Below are positions 44,397 through 53,538 of a DNA stretch of 64,000 nucleotides, piece by piece. The DNA is from Flavobacterium fryxellicola (GTDB lineage: Bacteria; Bacteroidota; Bacteroidia; Flavobacteriales; Flavobacteriaceae): contig NZ_FRDK01000010.1 in the NCBI RefSeq assembly GCF_900143245.1, positions 62,001-126,000 of the forward strand, in the 5' to 3' direction. The position numbers and the translations under genes are program-made. The notes beneath the pieces were generated by a model that was not told where the DNA came from, made no database searches, and saw nothing but the letters and a program-made list of their open reading frames with translations. How positions within the stretch are numbered: the stretch's first letter is position 1; each line of letters starts with the position of its first letter.

Positions 44397-44908
44397 ATAA
44401 TTCCTGTGAGACATCTATAAAATCATTGTAGCTAAGCAGTTTAATTTATATCAGCGTAATCAAAATCAAAGTTTATATTTTGATTCAAATTGATATTCTA
44501 GTTTACAGAACATCACTACGCAACATTTTTATATTTTCAATAAATTATAAATAGTTCGATGTTCTTTTTGTATCCAATATCATTTTTAAAATAGATGGAG
44601 AAGTTGTGTCAAAATCACGAAATCGATTTCGTAAACATTAAAATAAAAATTCTCTCATAAATGATGAATTCAATTGGTCATTAAAACAGTACAAATCAGC
44701 ACAATATGTTGTTAATTTGAATTTTTAGCAACTAATCGTTTTAAAGAATAAGAACCAAAATTAAATATAAAAACTACTAAAAAAAGCATTATTTCGAGTG
44801 TTCTGCATAATAAAATGGACAGAAAAATATGTTTATAACCCGTTTGAATAAATATCATAATTAAAAATAAAAAACCTATTAACCACCACAAATAAACCAT
44901 AACAACCT
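44397..44908. other. Intergenic gap with one operator-like palindrome
   Basis: About 500 bp AT-rich without a gene. It contains TGATGAATTCAATTGGTCA at 44662-44680, 17 of 19 bases identical to the perfect palindrome upstream of the RND operon (53539-53557). No clear terminator was found after the DsrE gene. Confidence 0.55.
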
Positions 44909-46189
44909 ATGAAAAACGTACTCACTATTACATCGATTTTCTTTTTTACTACCCTTTTTGCACAATCAGGACATTTAATGCAGGGAGTTGGAGCCGCGAA
45001 TATGTCGATGGGCGGCGCTTCAACGGCGCAACCTATTGATATCAGTGGTGCTTTAAAATGGAATCCCGCGGCAATATCCGCATTTGAAGGAAGCACAATC
45101 TCTTTAAATGTAGGTTTGTTTGTGGCAAATCCGCAAATTTCATCGACTGTTCCTACGCCTAATGGACCAATGAGCGGTACCTCTACTGATGTAAAAAGCA
45201 ATTCAATTATGCCTTCTTTGGGTTTTGTTTATGGAAAAAAAGATAGTAAACATACCTTTGGTGCATTCGCATTTGGAGTAAGTGGTTTTGGTGTTGATTT
45301 TCCTGAAAGCACGACAAACCCAATAAATATGCCTCAATCTATGGGTGGTTTTGGAAATTTAACTTCCAATTATATGATGCTTCAAACTGGTTTAAGTTAC
45401 GCTTATAAACTATCTAAATCGGTTTCTATTGGTGTAAGTCCAAACTTCAATATTGCTACATTAGAATTAAAACCAAACCCTACCGCTAATCCGACAATGG
45501 CTGGTTATCCGACTACCAATAATGCTATAGCAACAGGTTTTGGAGGACAAATCGGTATTTTTTACCAAAATGAAGAAGGTTTTAAATTGGGAGCCAGTTA
45601 CAAAACTGAACAACAATTCTCTAATTTTGAATTTGAAAACACCTATTTAGACAATTCCCGTTCGGAAAACTCTTTTAAAATGTATTTTCCTGCAATTTAT
45701 TCATTAGGAGTTGGATATTCAAACAGTAAATTAGATTTAGCATTTGATTTCAGACAAGTAGAATACTCAAGAACAGAAGGTTTTGAAGATTATGGCTGGT
45801 CTGCAACAGGTGCTGTTAAAGGTTTTGGTTGGAAAGACATGCAAGTATTATCTTTAGGAGCACAATACAAAGGAATCAAAAAATTACCTCTCAGAGTAGG
45901 TTATACCTATAATACCAATCCTATTAAACCGGAATTAGCATTTTTCTCAGCCTCTGCACCTGCAGTAATTCAGAATGCTTATCAGTTTGGTTTTGGATAT
46001 GAATTTTCTGAAAAATTAACCTTTAATACGGTATACCATAATGCTACAAGTGACGGCAGTAGTGAAGGACCTATATACAACCCAATGTTAGCTGGGCAAA
46101 CTAATCCATTAGGGACAGTTCCTAATAGTAAAGTTTCTTACAAAATGGATACAAGTATGCTAATGCTGGGTATTACGTACAAAATATAA
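44909..46189 (+). CDS. OmpP1/FadL/TodX-family outer membrane protein
   Basis: 426 residues with a signal peptide (NVLTITSIFFFTTLFAQ) followed by GHLMQGVGAANMSMGGASTAQPIDISGALKWNPAA, the N-terminal hatch of FadL-like proteins (the NPA motif). The C-terminus MLMLGITYKI is a beta-barrel ending. It should let hydrophobic compounds, or perhaps sulfur species, cross the outer membrane. Not obviously under the GTNAC palindrome; the palindrome at 44662 is the only candidate site upstream. Confidence 0.88.
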   Translation: MKNVLTITSIFFFTTLFAQSGHLMQGVGAANMSMGGASTAQPIDISGALKWNPAAISAFEGSTISLNVGLFVANPQISSTVPTPNGPMSGTSTDVKSNSIMPSLGFVYGKKDSKHTFGAFAFGVSGFGVDFPESTTNPINMPQSMGGFGNLTSNYMMLQTGLSYAYKLSKSVSIGVSPNFNIATLELKPNPTANPTMAGYPTTNNAIATGFGGQIGIFYQNEEGFKLGASYKTEQQFSNFEFENTYLDNSRSENSFKMYFPAIYSLGVGYSNSKLDLAFDFRQVEYSRTEGFEDYGWSATGAVKGFGWKDMQVLSLGAQYKGIKKLPLRVGYTYNTNPIKPELAFFSASAPAVIQNAYQFGFGYEFSEKLTFNTVYHNATSDGSSEGPIYNPMLAGQTNPLGTVPNSKVSYKMDTSMLMLGITYKI

Positions 46190-46220
46190 TTAAAAATAAT
46201 AATTATTTTCAGTGAATAAT

Positions 46221-46518
46221 ATGGAATCAAATAACAACCGAAGAAATTTTCTAAAATCAGTGGGAACACTGAGTTTGGGCGCGACGATTATTTCGCCTTT
46301 GTCTGCTTTGTAAATATAAATCAAATAGAAGAAATGAAACTGGATGCCGTACTTGACCGAAGTAAACCGCAAACAATTTCTATTCTTCAAACCACCCCGT
46401 GCATTGTCAGATTCATCCGCATGATGAGTTATTTTGGGAAAATGGAAAAGCAGTTTTTAGAAAAACGGGCGGTTATGCGTACACGGCAACGGTGTTGAAA
46501 AAATTAAAATCTGTTTGA
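46221..46518 (+). pseudogene. Truncated, frameshifted copy of the SoxB-like gene
   Basis: The stretch MESNNNRRNFLKSVGTLSLG, ATIISPLSAL, then after a frame break SKPQTISILQTT and the HPHDELFWENGKAVF region, aligns with the first ~95 residues of the intact gene at 48513. It holds a stop/frameshift near 46312 and another near 46398, and ends where the next promoter begins. It is a decayed tandem duplicate. Confidence 0.88.
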
Positions 46519-46527
46519 TAAAGCATT

Positions 46528-46571
46528 GTAACAAATGTTACAATTAAACTTCTATAAGGAAGTTAATTTAA
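46528..46571 (+). promoter_or_regulatory. GTNAC palindrome site 9 (5'-nucleotidase-like gene)
   Basis: TTGTAACAAATGTTACAA (46526-46543) is a perfect palindrome with core GTAAC-AAAT-GTTAC. The expected -7 position 46564-46571 reads TAATTTAA, only partly matching. Confidence 0.6.
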
Positions 46572-46586
46572 ATACCTAACTTAAAA

Positions 46587-48197
46587 ATGACATATACCAA
46601 ATTTATTAGTCCAGTTCTAGTATTCACTTCAATTTTAATTGTAAGCTGTAGTTCAACGAAAAAGTCAGCAACTATAGGTAAGCCAAATGCACCAAAAGTT
46701 CATTCAATTTCTATCCTACATACTAATGATATGCATGGGTCTTATATGCCGTTTGAAACTAATTTAGGGAATGCCACAGCCCAAACAGGAGATTCTATAG
46801 ACAATTTTATGGAATTTGAGCGTAAAGGGGTGATTGGGGGATTCGCATATATGGCTAGTGCTATAAAATCTGTCAGAAAAAATAAAGGTGATGAGAATGT
46901 GATGTTATTAGATGGTGGAGATACTTTTAGTGATGATCAATTAGGTAATCTAACAAGAGGGGAAGCTATGATTAAATTGATGAATGAAGTTAATTATGAT
47001 CTTATGGCTCTAGGAAATCACGATTTTGACTACGGTCTTGAAAGAACAAATGAATTGCAGTTGCTTGCTAATTTTCCAATCCGAGCAGCAAATATTATTG
47101 ATAAAAAAACAGGAACTCCTATTTATGGTGAGCCTTACGTAATTATAAATAAGCAAGGGATTAACATTGCTATTCTTGCTTTAAGCTATAGAAACACCCC
47201 TCTTACAGGAAATCCTAAAAACGTTGAAGGCTTGGAATTTGGAACAGGTATTGAAGCTGTTAAAAAATATCTTCCAATTATTTCTAAAAAGGCAGATATC
47301 ATTATTTTGCTATCCCATGAAGGAATGGCAGTAGATCAAATAATTGCCGAAGAACTAGAAGGGGTAGATCTTATTGTGGGTGCTCATAGTCATGATGCTA
47401 TTTCACCACCCATGAAAATAAACAACACCTATATAGTTCAGGCGCTCTCTGATGGCGCAATATTAGGAGAAACGGAAATGCAAATAAGTAATAATAAAAT
47501 AATAAGCCTTAATACAAATTTTCATTATCTATGGCATGATAAAATGACTCCGGATGTTCAAATTCAGGAGATGGTAAAAGATCTTAGAAAGCCGTATTTA
47601 TCAAAATTAGAGGAAAAAATCACTAAAACAGATACTATTATTGGAAGACAATATAAATCTGAAAGTCCTTTTGATAAAATGGTTACTACCTTGATGATTG
47701 ATAAATTTAATGTAGATGCTGGATTTTTACCAGGAGTTGGATATGGAATATCATTAAAAGGAAATATCACTTCTGAAGATATCTTTAATTTATTGCCGCA
47801 TCCAGCCAAAATTGTTACTTTAGAAATGACAGGTAAACAGATAAAAGTAACGTTGGAGCAAACCGCAACTAATTTAAAACCTACAGATAAATTGAAAGCC
47901 GTAGGTGGGCTAATCCAATCTTCTGGTATACAATACAATCTAAACCTAAAAAAACCTGTTGGGCAAAGGGTAAATGATATAAAGATTAAAAATGAGAAAT
48001 TAGATCTGGGAAAAACATATAAAATTGCTACTCACACAGGGATGTTAAGTGGAATCCACAATTATGAGGAATTTGGAAAAGGTGTAAATATCAATATTAC
48101 TGATACTATTCTTACCGAGTTTGTATTACAAAATCTTAGAGAATTAAAAGAACTGTCTTTTCCTAAAAGAATGGGAGAGGTAACTATTACTAAATAA
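46587..48197 (+). CDS. 5'-nucleotidase/UshA-like metallophosphatase lipoprotein
   Basis: 536 residues. A lipoprotein signal ends ILIVSC (Cys21). The metallophosphatase motifs are complete: ISILHTNDMHG, DGGDTFSDDQ, GNHDFDYG, LLSHEG and GAHSHD, followed by a C-terminal 5'-nucleotidase substrate domain (from about 330). The GNHD motif is that of true nucleotidases and not the GNWE of SoxB. It would act in the periplasm on nucleotides or sulfur esters. It lies between a SoxB-like pseudogene and a DsrE remnant and has a near-perfect site 9 palindrome. Confidence 0.88.
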   Translation: MTYTKFISPVLVFTSILIVSCSSTKKSATIGKPNAPKVHSISILHTNDMHGSYMPFETNLGNATAQTGDSIDNFMEFERKGVIGGFAYMASAIKSVRKNKGDENVMLLDGGDTFSDDQLGNLTRGEAMIKLMNEVNYDLMALGNHDFDYGLERTNELQLLANFPIRAANIIDKKTGTPIYGEPYVIINKQGINIAILALSYRNTPLTGNPKNVEGLEFGTGIEAVKKYLPIISKKADIIILLSHEGMAVDQIIAEELEGVDLIVGAHSHDAISPPMKINNTYIVQALSDGAILGETEMQISNNKIISLNTNFHYLWHDKMTPDVQIQEMVKDLRKPYLSKLEEKITKTDTIIGRQYKSESPFDKMVTTLMIDKFNVDAGFLPGVGYGISLKGNITSEDIFNLLPHPAKIVTLEMTGKQIKVTLEQTATNLKPTDKLKAVGGLIQSSGIQYNLNLKKPVGQRVNDIKIKNEKLDLGKTYKIATHTGMLSGIHNYEEFGKGVNINITDTILTEFVLQNLRELKELSFPKRMGEVTITK

Positions 48198-48255
48198 CCG
48201 CTTTCTTACACATCCAACTCTAGGTGGAATTAAATTAAATGAAGTTTAATTTAAA

Positions 48256-48432
48256 ATAAAGGAAAAGGATGGAGTAAATGCGGGTTTATGGAAAATAACA
48301 CGTTCTCTTAATTTATTAAAAGCAGAAAATATTTCTCCTGACAAAATTGATATAGTTGTGGTTATCCATGGTTATCCTACTTATTTGGTAATTTTTGTAC
48401 GAATAAAAAATATTTATACGTTTGAACAATAA
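48256..48432 (+). pseudogene. DsrE-family gene remnant
   Basis: A 58-codon open frame with no start reads GLWKITRSLNLLKAENISP then KIDIVVVIHGYPTYLV, closely like the centre of DsrE-family proteins (VVVIHG strand preceded by a long helix). In frame upstream sits a TAA (48247). The N-terminal strand and the Cys-bearing C-terminal half are gone. The promoter of the next gene lies within its end. Confidence 0.55.
48395..48424 (+). promoter_or_regulatory. Standard promoter of the SoxB-like gene
   Basis: TTG at 48395-48397 and TACGTTTG at 48417-48424 are separated by 19 bp, matching the Bacteroidota -33/-7 arrangement. No GTNAC palindrome is near, so this gene differs from its neighbours in control. 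Confidence 0.55.
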
Positions 48433-48512
48433 TAATAATAATTTCAGAAAAGCACTAAATGAGTTCTTGCTTTTTTTAAAAATTTACAAACAAATCAACT
48501 TTTAGAACTCAC

Positions 48513-50216
48513 ATGAAAAAAATGACCAATAAACGAAGAAATTTTATAAAATCATTGGGAACATTAGGCATCGGAGCTGCTATTATTTCGCCTATTTCTG
48601 CAATTGCAAATACAAATCAGACGGAAGAAATAAACCTGGATAAAAAAATCGACAGTACTAAACCACAAACGATTTCTATTCTTCAAACTACCGATGTGCA
48701 TTGTCAGATTCATCCTCATGATGAGTTATTTTGGGAAAATGGGAAAGCCGTTTTCAGAAAAACTGGAGGTTATGCTTATATAGCAACAATGCTTAAAAAG
48801 TTAAAAAATAAAAACCCGCTTACATATACCATTGATACTGGCGATATGTTTCAAGGTAGCGAATTAAGCGTTGAAACTACTGGTGAAGCGTTTATTCCTA
48901 TTTTAAATGCACTGAATTACGACCTATATCTTCCTGGAAACTGGGAAGTAATTTACGGAAAAAAGAGAATGCAAACCCTGTTGGGTTCGCTGGACGCTCC
49001 AAAAATATGTACCAATATGTACCATGATTTAGGCGAAGGAAAACGAGGCGAACTTATTTTTCAACCCTATACTATTTGGCATATTGCCGGAGCAAAAATT
49101 GGATTTTTAGGCTACACGGATCCATTGGTTCCCTTGAGACAAAGTCCAGATTACAGCAAAGGAATTATTTACACCCATCCCGAAGAAAACTTGGCTCATT
49201 ATGTGGATGTCCTCAGGAATCAAGAACAATGCAGTTATGTTATTATGATTGCACACCTTGGTTTATCGCAGCAAATAGCATTAGCAAACATGCCACAATG
49301 TGAGGGTGTCAATTATATTTTAGGAGGGGACACACACGAAAGAGTCCGCAAACCAATAGTTTGTAAATATTCAAAAGTGGTAGAACCGGGAGCATTTGGT
49401 TCTTTTATTGGAAAATTAGATTTGACCGTTTTAAACGGAAAAGTGATAAGTGATAGCTATGAACTAATTGAAGTTGATTCTCCAAAAATAAAACCGGATG
49501 CTAAAATCGAAAAATTATTAAAAGAAAAAGAATCCGTTTATCAGGAACAAATAAATAAGGTTATAGGATACAGCACAATTCCTTTGTACCGCTATTTTGT
49601 GGTAGAAAATCCTATTGACACGATGATTCTGAATGCTTTACACTGGAAATTCCCTGAAGTTGATATTAATCTATCGAATGGATTCCGCTTTTGTCCGCCA
49701 AAAACAACTCCGGATCAGACTGGAAATATTCCAATTACAAATGGATTTATTTTTGATATGCTTCCTGTAGACAGCACGGTAAGAACAGCACAAGTTACCG
49801 GAAAGAAATTGAAAAACTGGCTGGAAAAAGAATTAAACAATGTTTTTGCCGAAGACGCTTCAAAACGTTTTGGCGGCTGGGTCGTGAAGTTCAAAGGTAT
49901 GGAAGTACGATTTAATGCCTTCGCAGAAATGGACAAAAGAGTTGAAAGTATTACGGTAAAAAATATACCATTAGATCCTGAAAAAATGTATTCCATAATG
50001 GCCTGTGAACGTGATGGAGATCCTGTGGACATGCTTTGCAGAATGAAAGGCGTTATGGATGCCAAAAACACCAATGCAACTTTACATTCGGTAATGAAAG
50101 AATATTTAAAACAAAACTCTCCCGTTACGCCTACACCTCAAAAAAATGCGGTAATTCTTGATGCTCCTGAAACACTGTTAACTCAGGTTACCGGCGTTGA
50201 TTATACTTTCAGATAG
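48513..50216 (+). CDS. SoxB-like metallophosphatase with twin-arginine signal
   Basis: 567 residues. The N-terminus KRRNFIKSLGTLGIGAAII has the twin-arginine export pattern. Motifs: TDVHCQIHPHDE (Asp61, His63), TIDTGDMFQGSE, PGNWEVIYG at 141-149, MIAHLGLSQ and GGDTHER. In 5'-nucleotidases the third motif is GNHE/D; SoxB thiosulfohydrolases have GNWEFTYG, so the Trp here and YG spacing point to the SoxB branch. SoxB removes sulfate from Cys-bound sulfonate carriers. No SoxXA, SoxYZ or SoxCD is in the window, so the substrate may be different. A decayed copy of its 5' end lies at 46221-46518. Confidence 0.82.
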   Translation: MKKMTNKRRNFIKSLGTLGIGAAIISPISAIANTNQTEEINLDKKIDSTKPQTISILQTTDVHCQIHPHDELFWENGKAVFRKTGGYAYIATMLKKLKNKNPLTYTIDTGDMFQGSELSVETTGEAFIPILNALNYDLYLPGNWEVIYGKKRMQTLLGSLDAPKICTNMYHDLGEGKRGELIFQPYTIWHIAGAKIGFLGYTDPLVPLRQSPDYSKGIIYTHPEENLAHYVDVLRNQEQCSYVIMIAHLGLSQQIALANMPQCEGVNYILGGDTHERVRKPIVCKYSKVVEPGAFGSFIGKLDLTVLNGKVISDSYELIEVDSPKIKPDAKIEKLLKEKESVYQEQINKVIGYSTIPLYRYFVVENPIDTMILNALHWKFPEVDINLSNGFRFCPPKTTPDQTGNIPITNGFIFDMLPVDSTVRTAQVTGKKLKNWLEKELNNVFAEDASKRFGGWVVKFKGMEVRFNAFAEMDKRVESITVKNIPLDPEKMYSIMACERDGDPVDMLCRMKGVMDAKNTNATLHSVMKEYLKQNSPVTPTPQKNAVILDAPETLLTQVTGVDYTFR

Positions 50217-50256
50217 CATTCTGAACATTTAATTTCTTCATATAATTTACCCGATT

Positions 50257-50300
50257 GTGATAAATGTTACCTACATTTATTACTGTCGGGTTTATTTTTG
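50257..50300 (+). promoter_or_regulatory. GTNAC palindrome site 10 and -7 element (porin promoter)
   Basis: GTGAT-AAAT-GTTAC at 50257-50270, centre 50263.5. TATTTTTG (50293-50300) ends 36.5 bp away. The core is identical to site 1. Confidence 0.7.
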
Positions 50301-50321
50301 TTAAAAATTAAAGACTTACAA

Positions 50322-51752
50322 ATGAAATCTTTTTTCTCTATATTAACGTCAACTTTTTTACTTTTAATAAGTATCCATTCCTCGGCACAACATCAGGAAA
50401 TTTCCGATAAACCATCTATTTGGAAAGAGAAAGATGATGAGAAAATTGATTCCACTTCGATTTTAAATGCTTTCAAAAACGGAAACTTCAGCGGTCATTT
50501 TCGCTATTTTTTCATGGGTACAAACAATGAAAGTGGCTTATCCGATTATTATGCAAATGCAATTGGCGGCGGCGTAAAGTTTGAAACCGCTAAATATCAT
50601 AATTTCCAGTTTGGTGTCAGCGGCTATTACATTTATGATATAGGCTCTTCTGATTTTTCTAAAAAAGACCCGGTAACCAATTTATCCAATAGATATGAAG
50701 TAGCACTTTTTGATTTTCAAAATGTTTCAAGTAAAGGCAATTTAAGCCGGTTAGAGGAATTATATTTAAAATACAACTACAAAAATTCTAATGTAACACT
50801 TGGAAAACAACTGCTAAATACGTCTTTCATAAACCTGCAGGACGGCAGAATGCGACCTACAGAAGTCGATGGAATTTGGATCGATTTTAATGAACTCAAA
50901 AAAACTAAAATTAATGTGGGTTTCCTTTACGGAATTTCGCCAAGAAGTACCATGAAGTATTTCAGAGTTGGAGAATCGATAGGAATTTACCCAACAGGCG
51001 TCAATCCCGATGGAACAAAATCGGATTATGCAGGGAATTTAGACAGTGACGGAATTTATATTGTTGGTATACAAAATGAATCGATAAAAAATTTAAAAAC
51101 GCTTTTGTGGAATCAATATGCTGAGAATATATTCAATTCGGCACTATTCCAAATGGACTATAAATACGATTTAAATCCCAACTCAAAACTGCTTTTCGGT
51201 TTTCAAACGATTTACCAAAACGCACTGAATTTTGGCGGAAATGAGGACCAAAGCAAAACTTATTTTGAAAAAAATGGTAATTCTCAAACTTTTGGGGGAA
51301 GAATAGGCTGGCAAAATAAAAAAATAGAAATCACTTTAAATTACAACCGAATAACGGCTAAAGGCAGGTATTTAATGCCCAGAGAATGGGGACGAGACCC
51401 GTTTTATACCTTTATGGCCAGAGAACGGAATGAAGGTTTTGGAGATGTTAATGCAGTAATGACCAAAATACAATACACGAATCCAAAAAAGACATTCAAA
51501 TCTCATCTTGCTGTGGGCTATTTTGATTTGCCGGATGTGAAAAACGCTGCAATGAATAAATACGGATTGCCTTCTTATGTACAGACCAATGCTGATTTTC
51601 GTTACCAATTTCAGGGCTTGTTAAAAGGGTTTGATGCACAATTATTGTATGTACACAAGTTTAATGTGGGTGAAACCTATGCTAACAAAAATTACATTTT
51701 CAATAAAACGAATATGAGCAATATCAATTTTATACTCAATTTCAATTTTTGA
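50322..51752 (+). CDS. OprD-like outer membrane porin
   Basis: I start at ATG 50322, after the mapped -7 element, giving a signal peptide (MKSFFSILTSTFLLLISIHSSAQ) and 476 residues. The rest is beta-barrel-like with alternating hydrophobic strands, an early SGHFRYFFMG strand and a final aromatic residue (FILNFNF). RLEELYLKYNYKNSNVTLGKQ and DGRMRPTEVDGIWIDF match OprD-family porins. With site 10 upstream it may import the island's anionic substrate. It converges on the LytTR gene with an 8-bp gap. Confidence 0.85.
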   Translation: MKSFFSILTSTFLLLISIHSSAQHQEISDKPSIWKEKDDEKIDSTSILNAFKNGNFSGHFRYFFMGTNNESGLSDYYANAIGGGVKFETAKYHNFQFGVSGYYIYDIGSSDFSKKDPVTNLSNRYEVALFDFQNVSSKGNLSRLEELYLKYNYKNSNVTLGKQLLNTSFINLQDGRMRPTEVDGIWIDFNELKKTKINVGFLYGISPRSTMKYFRVGESIGIYPTGVNPDGTKSDYAGNLDSDGIYIVGIQNESIKNLKTLLWNQYAENIFNSALFQMDYKYDLNPNSKLLFGFQTIYQNALNFGGNEDQSKTYFEKNGNSQTFGGRIGWQNKKIEITLNYNRITAKGRYLMPREWGRDPFYTFMARERNEGFGDVNAVMTKIQYTNPKKTFKSHLAVGYFDLPDVKNAAMNKYGLPSYVQTNADFRYQFQGLLKGFDAQLLYVHKFNVGETYANKNYIFNKTNMSNINFILNFNF

Positions 51753-51760
51753 TCTGTAGA

Positions 51761-52453
51761 CTATTTTAGATTTAATCGCTCCGTCAATGCCCTTCTATAG
51801 GTAATGCCTACCGGGATTTTCTCATTATTAATGATGACCGTATTCCGCTCCCAATCTTTAATTTTAGCAATAGCTACTATGTAGGATTTATGAACCCTCA
51901 TGAAAAGTTCCGAAGAAAGACTATTTTCCAGTTCATTGGTCGTCATCGAGGCAAGATAGACTTTTTTGAATGTAAAAATTTTGACATAATTACCGCAACT
52001 TTGGGCAAAAAGAATATCGTTTACATTCAAATCCACCATAAAACCATCAATTTTTACTGCAATAATCGGGTTCATTATTTCGGCCTTTTCATCAGTGAAA
52101 GAGGACAAGAAACGTTCTACCGATTTTAAAAAACGCGGATAATAAATGGGTTTTAATAAGTAATCAAACACTCCGAATTCATAACTCTCCAAAGCAAATT
52201 CCGAATAAGCCGTGGTCAGCATTGTTTTGGGCGGATCAGTTAGCGTCCGTAAAAGCTCCAGACCTGAAATCTCCGGCATGTCAATGTCTAAAAACATCAA
52301 ATCAACAGGATTCGACCGCAAATAATTTAAAGCTTCAATACTGTTGTAACATTGCTGCACTACTTCCAATTGCGGGTTTTGGCTGATATAGTTTACCAAC
52401 ACATAATGAGCGGCAGGTTCATCATCTACAATAATACATTTTCTTACGGTCAT
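51761..52453 (-). CDS. LytTR-family response regulator
   Basis: 230 residues. The receiver domain has acidic residues Asp10-Asp11 and the phosphorylation Asp56 in MFLDIDMPEISGLELL. The C-terminal LytTR DNA-binding domain contains DILFAQSCGNYVKIFTF and FMRVHKSYIVAIAKI. Its ATG overlaps the kinase stop, so the pair is cotranscribed. It is expected to control nearby transport genes. Confidence 0.93.
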   Translation of the reverse strand: MTVRKCIIVDDEPAAHYVLVNYISQNPQLEVVQQCYNSIEALNYLRSNPVDLMFLDIDMPEISGLELLRTLTDPPKTMLTTAYSEFALESYEFGVFDYLLKPIYYPRFLKSVERFLSSFTDEKAEIMNPIIAVKIDGFMVDLNVNDILFAQSCGNYVKIFTFKKVYLASMTTNELENSLSSELFMRVHKSYIVAIAKIKDWERNTVIINNEKIPVGITYRRALTERLNLK

Positions 52454-53481
52454 GTTTGGCGGAGTTCAAGTACTAAATTAACGGTATAATCGTGCTCGTT
52501 TTGCGTGATTTCAAGTTGGTGTTTTTTCGGATATACAATTTCCAATCTTTCTGTTGTATTTTTTAGACCAATTTTGGTAGAAACCACTTCTTTTTTATGC
52601 TGTGGAACTGAATTTGCTACATTCATATGCAATTTTCCTTTGATCACCTTTAGGTCAATCGTTACAAAACACTTTTCGATCGTAGCGGCTCCGTGTTTAA
52701 AAGCGTTTTCAATAAAAGTAATCAAAACCATCGGTGCAATTTCATACTTTCCTTCCTGATCGCATTCGTAATCAAAATCAATACGGCAGCGGTAGCCTAC
52801 TCTTTCTTTTTCCAGCTGAATGTAACTGGAAATAAACGCAATTTCGTTTTCCAAAGAAACAAATTCTTTGTTCCCCTGCTCCACCTGATACCGCATCAGC
52901 TGCGAAACTTCCATAATCATTTCCGAAGTACGTTCCGGATATTGCAGACTAATTCCGTAAAGCGTATTCATCGTATTAAACAAAAAATGGGGATTAAACT
53001 GGTTTTTTAATGCATTAAGCTGAACCTGATTGGACAACATTACTTTGTTGGCTTCCTTTTTTTGTGCTCTGTAATGTTCTAAAATCTGTATGGTTCCCAA
53101 AATACAAACCAGCGTCCCGGACAACGTAGCAAACTGAAACTGATACGTTTTTTGATGGGATGATTTGTATAAAAAGCAATTTTTATAAATAAACTCGTTT
53201 GAAACTTGATATAAAAAGACTGTAAACAATGCTATTAACCCAATGGTAAAAATTATATATAAAACCGGTTGGTGTTTTTTTAATAAAACCGGAAGCAGAA
53301 AAACACGATTGAGCTGTGCATGAAAATACAGTACGAAAAAATAAAGCAAACCGTTACTAAAACCTTTCCAACTTTGTATAAAAACCCAGTCGTTCAGTGT
53401 AAAAAGGATAAAAGAAAAAACTAAAATAGCCGTTTCCTGTTCCCATTTATTTTCTAAAATCGGTTTAAATTTCCATTTCAT
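52450..53481 (-). CDS. LytS/YehU-type sensor histidine kinase
   Basis: 343 residues. Four N-terminal membrane helices (about 18-35, 43-60, 72-93 and 118-133) form the sensor. The cytoplasmic kinase has NPHFLFNTMNTL with His165 as the phosphoacceptor, then an ATP-binding region with ENAFKHGA and IGLKNTTERLEIVYP. No PAS or large extracellular domain, so the signal is probably membrane-related. Partner of the LytTR regulator. Confidence 0.92.
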   Translation of the reverse strand: MKWKFKPILENKWEQETAILVFSFILFTLNDWVFIQSWKGFSNGLLYFFVLYFHAQLNRVFLLPVLLKKHQPVLYIIFTIGLIALFTVFLYQVSNEFIYKNCFLYKSSHQKTYQFQFATLSGTLVCILGTIQILEHYRAQKKEANKVMLSNQVQLNALKNQFNPHFLFNTMNTLYGISLQYPERTSEMIMEVSQLMRYQVEQGNKEFVSLENEIAFISSYIQLEKERVGYRCRIDFDYECDQEGKYEIAPMVLITFIENAFKHGAATIEKCFVTIDLKVIKGKLHMNVANSVPQHKKEVVSTKIGLKNTTERLEIVYPKKHQLEITQNEHDYTVNLVLELRQT

Positions 53482-53538
53482 TATCCTATATTAAAGTCCC
53501 AAAGGAACAACATATAATTTGAATACAAGCCGATTGAG

